In this document: positions 1 through 5,009 of the stretch, in pieces
Layout of the letters: each line of letters begins with the position of its first letter
Numbering within the stretch: the first letter of the stretch is position 1
Origin: Aquificaceae bacterium
Lineage (GTDB): Bacteria > Aquificota > Aquificia > Aquificales > Aquificaceae
Direction of reading: 5' to 3'
Assembly (NCBI GenBank): GCA_026983685.1
Contig: JALSTO010000233.1
Coordinates: forward strand, 1-8,889
DNA: 8,889 bases
Position numbers and translations under genes: made by a program
The notes under the pieces: generated by a model
The model's input: only the letters and a program-made list of their open reading frames with translations
Told to the model about the DNA's origin: nothing
Databases searched by the model: none

Positions 1-283
1 TTGCCTTTGAAGGGTTCCTGTCAACGTTGACGGCTACTATGAGGAAGCCTTTATCTGCGTATTCTTCCTGTAACTTCACAAACTCAGGCATCTCCGCCTT
101 ACAACCCGTGCACCAGGAAGCCCAGAAGTTCAGAAGAATGACCTTTCCCTTAAAGTCCGCAAGACTGTAAGCTTTTGTCCCCTCAAGGTCAGGAAGGCTG
201 AAGTCCGGAGCGGGAGAGTTCATCTTAGGAACTGCAAAAACAAAGGTTGTGAGAAAGACAAACAGGTAGAGCACTTTCCTCAT
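1..283 (-). CDS. TlpA/ResA-family thiol-disulfide oxidoreductase, partial (C-terminus beyond left edge)
   Basis: An extracytoplasmic thioredoxin-fold protein that would reduce disulfides, typically those of apocytochrome heme-binding cysteines. The visible 94 residues begin with a short signal or anchor (MRKVLYLFVFLTTFVFA, about 1-17). Then come the TlpA-type APDFSLPDLEG lead strand (25-35), the core strand VILLNFWASW and the redox site WCTGCK (Cys58, Cys61), followed by EMPEF and VAVNVD, all in the family order. The start is ATG at 283 with AGGAGGTGAG just upstream. That binding site overlaps the TAG stop of the di-heme lipoprotein gene, leaving a 10-bp gap. It is the last visible gene of the sigma-54-type operon and sits two genes after a CcdA-type transporter, its usual electron donor. 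The redox site lacks the proline commonly found before the second Cys (WCxPC). Family assignment is firm; the exact substrate is inferred from neighbours. Confidence 0.93.
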   Translation of the reverse strand, partial: MRKVLYLFVFLTTFVFAVPKMNSPAPDFSLPDLEGTKAYSLADFKGKVILLNFWASWCTGCKAEMPEFVKLQEEYADKGFLIVAVNVDRNPSKA

Positions 284-297
284 CTCTCACCTCCTAT
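284..297 (-). promoter_or_regulatory. Ribosome binding site for the TlpA-like gene overlapping the upstream stop codon
   Basis: On the minus strand the sequence is ATAGGAGGTGAGAG followed by ATG at 283. The TAG stop of the preceding lipoprotein gene (294-296) lies inside it. Stop and Shine-Dalgarno overlap recurs through this operon and suggests translational coupling. Confidence 0.8.
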
Positions 298-908
298 TTG
301 CAGAGATTTGTATTGAGTTGCGGATACAGGTAACCGGGAGCACCACCCTGCGGATTCGGGTATGTATGACAGGTGTTGCAGGAGAACCTGTTGTTGGCGT
401 CCGCGGGATTGCCTCTCGGGTCGTAGGAGCTTATGCCATTGAAGAGATGCTGGGTCAGGCTCTGAGCTAAGGTCGTTCCGTCTTTAGTAATTACCCTTAC
501 ATAGTAGCCCCCGTATGGAGTGATGTCCGACAGAAGCCTCTTCAGGATGAAAACATTCCCCTTACCCCTGTAGCCCTTTGAGTTGGGGTCTCTGTAGTTG
601 CGCGAGTCGTAAACAATGTTGTAAGAGCTGTCAAGAAGTTGAATATACAGCTCTCCTCCGCAGACCTGAGCCATGTCATCGGGATTGTCCGCGGTAGCGG
701 TTTTAAAGACGGTCCCTGCAAGGAGCAGGTGCCTTTCGGGCTTGAAGTCAACATTGTGACAGCCGAGGCAGTTTCTTCCCTGAAAGTGCCAGCCCTGCTT
801 TTCAACCGCGCTCACCTCACCGCCTTCTTCTCCTTCTTCTCCCTCTTCTCCACCGCAGGCTACCAGCACAATCGCGGATAGAAGAAGAAGTAGTTTAAGA
901 AGCTTCAT
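294..908 (-). CDS. Di-heme c-type cytochrome lipoprotein
   Basis: A 204-residue exported lipoprotein with two c-type heme attachment motifs. The N-terminus (MKLLKLLLLLSAIVLVAC) is a lipoprotein signal with lipobox LVAC, so the mature protein would be lipid-anchored at Cys18. A glutamate/glycine run (GEEGEEGEEGGE) links the anchor to the body. The heme motifs CLGCH (47-51) and CNTCH (177-181) are about 130 residues apart. Between them is a segment rich in beta-strand-like and aromatic residues (AGTVFKTA, LYIQLLD, GNVFILKRL, YYVRVITKDG). Two further cysteines (83 and 203) are free. A GTG at 923 would give five more residues, but AGGAGG sits six bases before the ATG at 908, so 908 is preferred. 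The gene lies between ccdA-like and tlpA-like genes, as expected for a protein needing reduced heme cysteines. It is not a classical cytochrome c fold that I recognise; its redox partner is unknown. Confidence 0.85.
   Translation of the reverse strand: MKLLKLLLLLSAIVLVACGGEEGEEGEEGGEVSAVEKQGWHFQGRNCLGCHNVDFKPERHLLLAGTVFKTATADNPDDMAQVCGGELYIQLLDSSYNIVYDSRNYRDPNSKGYRGKGNVFILKRLLSDITPYGGYYVRVITKDGTTLAQSLTQHLFNGISSYDPRGNPADANNRFSCNTCHTYPNPQGGAPGYLYPQLNTNLCK
823..849 (-). repeat. Three tandem 9-bp units encoding the Glu-Glu-Gly spacer
   Basis: On the plus strand ccttcttct occurs at 823-831 and 832-840, followed by the variant ccctcttct at 841-849. In frame this encodes repeated GEE just after the lipidated Cys. 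Copy number could change in whole codons and so alter only the tether length. Confidence 0.75.
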
Positions 909-919
909 CCTCTTCCTCC

Positions 920-1741
920 TCACTCAAGGGTGCTTGAGATTATCGTCAGCTGTCCGCTTGCCACGAGAATCCCCATGATTATCAGAAGGAAACCTCCCAC
1001 ATACTCAACCGCCGTGAAGAACCTTGAGAAGCTCCTCACGAACTTCATGAAGTAAGACCAGAGCAGTCCGGCGGTTATGAAGGGTATTCCCAGACCGAGG
1101 GAGTAAAGGGAAAGGAGCTTTACACCTTCAAGGACCGAATCCTGCTGACTCGCTATGAGAAGTATTGAACCGAGGACCGGACCTATACAGGGGCTCCACC
1201 CCGCACCGAAGGTAAGTCCAACGACGAAAGAGCTCAGAACACCTACCTTTGAGCTTCCCTGCTTTCTCATCTGCCTGTAGAGAAGCATGTGAACGTTAAG
1301 AAGGTAGAGGGCTGTAACCGTCGCCCATACGCCCGCTATGTCCTTGAAGGTATCGGGCTCAAAAACTCCGAACAGATAAAGCGCTACAGCGATGAGACCG
1401 ATACCCGAAAAGAGCTTCAGGAAGTCCTGCCTTATAAGGAGGTTGGAAAAGTGAAGTCCGAAGAAGACTATGATCCCGCCCCCTATCTTGGCTATAAGCT
1501 CCCTGTTGTCCACTAAGAACTGCCCCACAAAGGACGCTCCCGCTCCGAGGGCGACGAAGACGGTAGAAAAGCCAAGGACGAAGAAGAGCACGGGAAGGAG
1601 CGTCCTCCCGAGCCCCGGCTTTTCTTCCTGAGCACTGACTCCCGTTATGTAGGAAAGATACCCGGGAACTATGGGAAGAACGCAGGGGGCGAGGAAGCTC
1701 AGAAGCCCCGCGGTGAAGGCACCGACGAGTGTAACTTCCAT
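920..1741 (-). CDS. ccdA: CcdA-type membrane thiol-disulfide electron transporter (DsbD transmembrane-domain family)
   Basis: A polytopic inner-membrane protein that moves electrons from cytoplasmic thioredoxin to periplasmic thioredoxin-like proteins for cytochrome c maturation. The 273 residues hold the two signature half-repeats: LSFLAPCVLPIVPGYLSYITG (15-34, Cys20) and FGAGWSPCIGPVLGSIL (178-194, Cys185). Each Cys sits in the proline-flanked hydrophobic context typical of the family. It is longer than many CcdA proteins (about 220-250), with additional hydrophobic stretches between roughly residues 108 and 155 separating the two halves. The start is ATG at 1741, preceded by GAGGAGGT. An upstream in-frame start at 1834 would run back through the 3' end of the preceding gene and is unlikely. 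The stop overlaps a GTG of the downstream lipoprotein gene by 4 bp. Its position between two heme lipoproteins and next to a TlpA-like gene supports a role in maturing these proteins. Confidence 0.93.
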   Translation of the reverse strand: MEVTLVGAFTAGLLSFLAPCVLPIVPGYLSYITGVSAQEEKPGLGRTLLPVLFFVLGFSTVFVALGAGASFVGQFLVDNRELIAKIGGGIIVFFGLHFSNLLIRQDFLKLFSGIGLIAVALYLFGVFEPDTFKDIAGVWATVTALYLLNVHMLLYRQMRKQGSSKVGVLSSFVVGLTFGAGWSPCIGPVLGSILLIASQQDSVLEGVKLLSLYSLGLGIPFITAGLLWSYFMKFVRSFSRFFTAVEYVGGFLLIIMGILVASGQLTIISSTLE

Positions 1742-1754
1742 TTTACTGACCTCC

Positions 1755-2816
1755 TCAGTTATTGGGTGCACCCTGCTGTATCCACTGGAGGATGGTGTTG
1801 TAGTTCTGAGAGTTAGGAGGTATGACCTGTCCACCTCCGTGAGATATAGTGTTGGTCGCCTTCAGGAGGAGTCTTGAATTGGAAGGGTCTGCAGTATTAA
1901 CGAACTTCATTACCTCTGCGTACTTATCAGCAGCGGTGCTCAGGTGGAAGTTACCCGCACCACCGTGACAACCCGCACAGCTCTGATTAAGTATGGGGAG
2001 GACGTCTGCAGAAAAGCTTACCGTTCCCTGATTTCCGCCGCCCTGATTACCGCCCTGATTGTTACCACCTCCTCCCTGATTATTTCCTCCTCCCTGATTG
2101 TTTGATGGAGGGGGGACATAGCTTGGCGTTCCAGTTTGCTGGGCTTCGCACCTGCCGTGCTCGTACTCTCCCTCCTGCTCATCTTCTATTCCATCTCCGT
2201 TGTCATCGCTATCGTGAAGGTCATACTTTCCATCACCATCGTCATCGTTATCTATGTAATTGGGGATACCGTCATGGTCGGAATCTTTATATTCAAGGGC
2301 TTCCGGCACACCGTTGCAGTCATAGTCATCAAAGGAATCAGGGATCTTATCGCTGTCATTGTCCTCCACAGCATCGGGAGTTCCGTCTCCATCGCTGTCC
2401 GAAAGGCTGTAAGCTGGACACTGGTTGGATAGGCTGGACAGGTTTATGGTTACGGAGCGGTCCCCATCAACTTGGATGGATGAGTTCAGGCTTCCTATAC
2501 AGTTGCCGTTGGAGTCATACAGGGAAAAGGTGTATTCCTTACCTTTTATAAGCCTGATAACAAAGTTCCCGTTCCCGTCAACGACCGTTCCGCCCGAAAC
2601 CTGCTGACCGTTCAGGGAGGTTGAAGCCACCACGTACTGAGGCTGAGAGTTTGTTGCCAGTGAGGTAAATCCCTGAGTGGAAGAGCTTACGCTACCATTT
2701 ACCTTTGCATACTGCAACCCGGTGGAGGTTTCTGTACCCCCTGATCCTCCACCACCACAGGACATGGCAACGAGTCCTACCGAAAATATGCCTGTCAAGA
2801 TCAGACCTCTCTTCAT
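1755..2816 (-). CDS. Lipoprotein with thrombospondin type-3-like calcium repeats and a C-terminal mono-heme cytochrome c domain
   Basis: A 353-residue exported lipoprotein. A signal peptide ends in lipobox VAMSC (Cys20), followed by Gly/Ser/Thr-rich sequence. Residues about 35-130 look like a small beta domain (VVDGNGNFVIRLIKGKEYTFSLYDSNGN). Residues about 138-215 are Asp-rich repeats of the form DxDxDGxxD, such as DSDGDGTPD, DSDHDGIPN and DDNGDGIED, as in thrombospondin type-3 or dockerin-like calcium-binding repeats. Residues 238-264 are a Gly/Asn/Gln linker. The C-terminus carries a heme motif CAGCH (280-284) in the setting FSADVLPILNQS-CAGCH, and ends with ILQWIQQGAP, resembling the PSCyt1-like single-heme domains. 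No distal Met ligand is obvious. The ATG at 2816 is chosen over GTG at 2825 because AGGAGG lies eight bases before it. Calcium binding and redox function are inferred from motifs. Confidence 0.87.
   Translation of the reverse strand: MKRGLILTGIFSVGLVAMSCGGGGSGGTETSTGLQYAKVNGSVSSSTQGFTSLATNSQPQYVVASTSLNGQQVSGGTVVDGNGNFVIRLIKGKEYTFSLYDSNGNCIGSLNSSIQVDGDRSVTINLSSLSNQCPAYSLSDSDGDGTPDAVEDNDSDKIPDSFDDYDCNGVPEALEYKDSDHDGIPNYIDNDDDGDGKYDLHDSDDNGDGIEDEQEGEYEHGRCEAQQTGTPSYVPPPSNNQGGGNNQGGGGNNQGGNQGGGNQGTVSFSADVLPILNQSCAGCHGGAGNFHLSTAADKYAEVMKFVNTADPSNSRLLLKATNTISHGGGQVIPPNSQNYNTILQWIQQGAPNN
2026..2099 (-). repeat. In-frame imperfect repeat encoding the Asn-Gln-Gly linker
   Basis: The plus-strand octamer ccctgatt occurs five times, starting at 2026, 2041, 2053, 2074 and 2092. 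Spacings are 15, 12, 21 and 18 bp, all multiples of three. In the minus-strand gene each copy reads Asn-Gln-Gly, and the gaps add Gly/Asn. It forms the flexible tether between the calcium-type repeats and the heme domain. Confidence 0.8.
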
Positions 2817-2829
2817 CTTTATCACCTCC

Positions 2830-3051
2830 TTACAGATTCACAAATCTCAGGACTCCAACCACGAGCAGGGCAAGTGGCACTATCAGCAAGCCCAGTTTTA
2901 AGAAGCTTGTCCGTTGTTTTTCCAGCTCTTCCAGTCGTCTTTTGAGCATCGTGTTCTCATGAGCTAACCTTCTGTTTGACCTCAGCAGTTCTGCCACATG
3001 CTCCCTGATCTCATCAAGATTCAGCTCCCAAAGGTCCTGCTTCCTCTCCAT
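2830..3051 (-). CDS. Small coiled-coil, C-terminally membrane-anchored protein of unknown function
   Basis: A 73-residue protein that I do not recognise. Residues about 12-48 form a charged, leucine-spaced helix likely to be a coiled coil (IREHVAELL, LKRRLEELEKQ). Residues 51-68 are a single strongly hydrophobic segment (LKLGLLIVPLALLVVGVL), and the chain ends five residues later. There is no N-terminal signal, so it probably has a cytoplasmic helical domain and a C-terminal membrane anchor. The start is ATG at 3051, preceded by GGAGGT at the right distance. A longer reading from TTG at 3102 is excluded because that stretch is the sigma-54 promoter. It is the first gene downstream of that promoter, and its TAA stop overlaps the ribosome binding site of the next lipoprotein gene. 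It might organise or localise the operon's products, but nothing in the sequence shows this. Confidence 0.78.
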   Translation of the reverse strand: MERKQDLWELNLDEIREHVAELLRSNRRLAHENTMLKRRLEELEKQRTSFLKLGLLIVPLALLVVGVLRFVNL

Positions 3052-3085
3052 CTCACTACCTCCGAGCTTTTTCACCTTATTTGGT

Positions 3086-3102
3086 AGCAACAATCGTGCC
3101 AA
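3086..3102 (-). promoter_or_regulatory. Sigma-54 (RpoN) promoter for the cytochrome lipoprotein operon
   Basis: The minus strand reads TTGGCACGATTGTTGCT. This matches the sigma-54 consensus TGGCACG-N4-TTGCW exactly, with the invariant GG (3100-3099) and GC (3088-3087) separated by ten bases. Transcription would begin near 3075, giving a leader of about 25 bases with a good ribosome binding site before ATG 3051. A gene for a sigma-54 activator ends only 73 bp upstream. Recognition is by eye, but the match is essentially perfect. Confidence 0.92.
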
Positions 3103-3118
3103 AATTTTAAGTACTTGA

Positions 3119-3130
3119 TATCTGTAGATA
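3119..3130. promoter_or_regulatory. Short perfect inverted repeat TATCT-GT-AGATA in the sigma-54 upstream region
   Basis: TATCT (3119-3123) and AGATA (3126-3130) flank a GT spacer, about 20 bp upstream of the -24 element. It might be an operator or an accessory factor site, but in AT-rich sequence such short dyads arise by chance. Confidence 0.2.
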
Positions 3131-3146
3131 ATCCGAATGGAAAGGT

Positions 3147-3173
3147 GCTGTGGGTGTATCAGCTTGGGACAGC
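3147..3173. promoter_or_regulatory. Possible activator-binding dyad upstream of the sigma-54 promoter
   Basis: An inverted repeat with 5-bp perfect arms, GCTGT (3147-3151) and ACAGC (3169-3173), separated by 17 bp. Its centre is about 85 bp upstream of the expected transcription start, a normal distance for an NtrC-type enhancer site. The arms are short, and the dyad also abuts the stop codon of the activator gene, so a weak terminator hairpin or chance is possible. Confidence 0.3.
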
Positions 3174-3174
3174 T

Positions 3175-4497
3175 TTATCTCAGCCCGTACTTTTTCATCA
3201 TCCTGTATATCTCAGCCCTCGTCTTCCCTGAGAGCCTTGAAGCCTTTGATATATTTCCCTCCGCCACCTCAAGGAGTCTCTTTAAGTAATTTCTCTCAAA
3301 CTCCTCCTTAGCTACGTGATAGGGCTTCACACCTGTGTATGAACCTGATACAGGAGAGTCCTCCCTTTGCTCTTCAAAGTAAATCTGGTCTATGGTCTTT
3401 ATATCGCTCAGTATAAAGCTTCTCTCTATCGTATTCTCAAGCTCTCTTACATTACCCTTCCAGTCATAACCCAATAGCTCCCTTCTGGCTCTCTCGGAAA
3501 GGACCTTTGTTTCAACTCCGAACTTCTCGGCGGTTTTCTTTATAAAGAAGTAAGCTAAGGGTAGTATGTCTTCTTTCCTCTCCCTCAGAGGAGGTATATG
3601 AATATGTATCACGTTGATACGATAGAAGAGGTCCTCCCTGAATCTGCCTTCCTCAACGAGCCTTTTGAGGTTCCTGTTGGTAGCACAGACTATCCTGACG
3701 TCAACCTTCTTCGGTTTTGTCTCTCCTATGGGTTTTATCTCCTTTTCCTGAATTAGTCTGAGCACCTTAACCTGAAGCTGTAAGGGAAGGTCCCCTATCT
3801 CATCAAGGAATAGGGTTCCTCCGCTTGCTTCCTCAACTATCCCCCTTTTATCGGTGTAAGCTCCTGAAAAGCTTCCCTTCTTGTAGCCGAAGAGTTCAGC
3901 TTCAAGGAGGTTTTCAGGTATGGCGGAGCAGTTCACGGGCACAAAGGGTCCTTTTCTTCTCCTGCTGTTTTTGTGGATGAACTTTGCAAGCACCTCCTTT
4001 CCGGTCCCGCTCTCCCCGGTTATGAGAACAGTGGTATCAAAGGGAGCTACCTTGCGGGCTGTCTCTACAACTCTTCGCATAGCAGGACTTTCCGCAATCA
4101 GGTCCGTACCCAAGAGTTCATTGAGCTTCTTTAGCTTGTCTTTTAGCTTTACTATTTCTACAGCTTTCTTCAGTATGTTCGTCAGCTCGTCAAAGTTTAT
4201 CGGCTTGGAAACGTAATGAAAGGCACCCCTCTTTATGCTCTCTACCGCCTCCTCTACACCGCCGAAGGCGGTCATTATGATAACAGGCTTATCGGGATAG
4301 AGTTTGTGAACTTCCTCCATCAGCTCAAGCCCTGTCATTGAAGGCATCCTCTGGTCTATAAGAAGAACGTCCGCCTCCTTTACAAGCCCGAGCGCTTCTT
4401 CAGGAGATGTAGTTGTGATAAGAGAGAAGTCCTTGAGCCTTTTCTCTATGAGCTTTAAGACCTGCGGGTCGTCATCAACTACGAGCACCCTTGCCAT
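3175..4497 (-). CDS. NtrC-family sigma-54-dependent response regulator
   Basis: A 440-residue transcription activator that remodels RNA polymerase-sigma-54 using ATP. The receiver domain (about 1-118) has acidic residues D8-D10, phospho-acceptor D48 (LLIDQRMP), T76 and K98, so phosphorylation should work. The AAA+ domain (about 132-370) has Walker A GESGTGKE (161-168), Walker B GGTLFLDEIGD (226-236) and arginine-finger region RFREDLFYRIN (285-295). The sigma-54 contact loop reads GSFSGA (208-213) rather than the usual GAFTGA. The C-terminus has a Fis-type helix-turn-helix (about 397-440: GNISKASRLSGKTRAEIYRMM). The start is ATG at 4497 with GAGGTAAG before it, and the gene overlaps the preceding kinase-like gene by 19 bp. 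The sigma-54 promoter 73 bp downstream makes the cytochrome lipoprotein operon its obvious target. Its specific orthology within the NtrC family is not decided here. Confidence 0.95.
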   Translation of the reverse strand: MARVLVVDDDPQVLKLIEKRLKDFSLITTTSPEEALGLVKEADVLLIDQRMPSMTGLELMEEVHKLYPDKPVIIMTAFGGVEEAVESIKRGAFHYVSKPINFDELTNILKKAVEIVKLKDKLKKLNELLGTDLIAESPAMRRVVETARKVAPFDTTVLITGESGTGKEVLAKFIHKNSRRRKGPFVPVNCSAIPENLLEAELFGYKKGSFSGAYTDKRGIVEEASGGTLFLDEIGDLPLQLQVKVLRLIQEKEIKPIGETKPKKVDVRIVCATNRNLKRLVEEGRFREDLFYRINVIHIHIPPLRERKEDILPLAYFFIKKTAEKFGVETKVLSERARRELLGYDWKGNVRELENTIERSFILSDIKTIDQIYFEEQREDSPVSGSYTGVKPYHVAKEEFERNYLKRLLEVAEGNISKASRLSGKTRAEIYRMMKKYGLR

Positions 4498-4985
4498 CTT
4501 ACCTCTATTTTAGAACCTGTGTGCTTTACCTTCATCCCGAGACAGGAAAGCACGCACAGGAAGAACTCAAGGTAGAACCTCTCCACCTCACTCTGGATGT
4601 TCAGCTCTCCTTCAAGAGAGAAGCCATCTTTTGAACAGCTCAGGTTATAGTTCTCTCCGAGAATATCCTTCAGAGAGTAGAAAGCCTCCGTCAGGAGCGA
4701 GCTGTCGGTCTTTATGATCGCACCCTCTTCAAAGGAAGTACCAAGGATCTCTCCTATAAGAAGGCATATATCCGTCTCTTCCTCCCTGAAGGAGTAATCA
4801 CCCTGTGCAAGCCTGCTCAGGAGCATCACTCTACGGAGCACTTTTTCAAGAGAAAGGATGTTTTCACGGGCAATTGAAAGAAGGTCATCCTTTCCGGACA
4901 CCAGCTCAAGGGATGACTTTACTTTAAAAAGCAGAGAGAATATATCGTGTTTTAGCCTGTGGATGGGATAATTACATCCGTCCAT
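4479..4985 (-). CDS. Small degenerate histidine-kinase-like protein (DHp helix pair plus shrunken ATPase-like region)
   Basis: A 168-residue soluble protein encoded just before, and overlapping by 19 bp, the NtrC-type activator gene. Residues about 8-62 look like a kinase dimerisation/phospho-acceptor hairpin: RLKHDIFSLLFKVKSSLELV (His13 in an H-box-like setting), then ENILSLEKVLRRVMLLSRLAQG. The segment ETDICLLIGEIL with IIKTDSSLLTEAFYSLKDIL follows the order that precedes the ATP domain in kinases. The last part (FYLEFFLCVLSCLGM...KIEVRW) resembles the terminal helix and strand. However, the N box asparagine and the DxGxG and GxG nucleotide-binding loops are absent, and only about 80 residues replace the usual 150. 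There is no sensor or membrane segment. The start is ATG at 4985 with AGGAAAG before it; an open frame back to 5087 runs through the divergent recombinase gene. It may be a phosphotransfer or kinase-regulating protein; this is inference. Confidence 0.72.
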   Translation of the reverse strand: MDGCNYPIHRLKHDIFSLLFKVKSSLELVSGKDDLLSIARENILSLEKVLRRVMLLSRLAQGDYSFREEETDICLLIGEILGTSFEEGAIIKTDSSLLTEAFYSLKDILGENYNLSCSKDGFSLEGELNIQSEVERFYLEFFLCVLSCLGMKVKHTGSKIEVRWQGCS

Positions 4986-4996
4986 AGGTTCTTTCC

Positions 4997-5006
4997 TATA
5001 ATTATA
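4997..5006. promoter_or_regulatory. Palindromic TATAATTATA: shared -10 element for divergent genes
   Basis: The 10-bp perfect palindrome contains TATAAT on both strands (4997-5002 plus; 5006-5001 minus). It lies in the 24-bp gap between the kinase-like gene (start 4985, minus) and the recombinase gene (start 5010, plus). Transcription starting seven bases downstream would begin almost on the recombinase ATG, making that message leaderless, and about nine bases before the kinase-like ATG. No good -35 hexamer is visible on either side. Confidence 0.5.
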
Positions 5007-5009
5007 ACA

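Noticed and set aside
1742..1834. Longer start for the CcdA-like protein.
   Set aside because: It would overlap the end of the preceding lipoprotein gene. The hydrophilic extension is not part of the family, and GAGGAGGT precedes ATG 1741.
2102..2551. Plus-strand open frames opposite the Asp-rich repeats (also 2136-2432), one of them very hydrophobic and membrane-like.
   Set aside because: Reverse complements of GAT/GAC-rich repeats give ATC/GTC, so an Ile/Val-rich translation is expected by composition. The minus-strand gene has a signal peptide, heme motif and good ribosome binding site.
3052..3102. Longer start (TTG at 3102) for the small coiled-coil protein.
   Set aside because: The extra codons coincide with the sigma-54 promoter, and ATG 3051 has a well-placed GGAGGT.
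3155..3171. NifA-type upstream activator site (TGT-N10-ACA) in the sigma-54 upstream region.
   Set aside because: The spacing is TGT-N11-ACA, not N10, and the regulator shows no NifA GAF domain; treated as coincidence inside the weak dyad.
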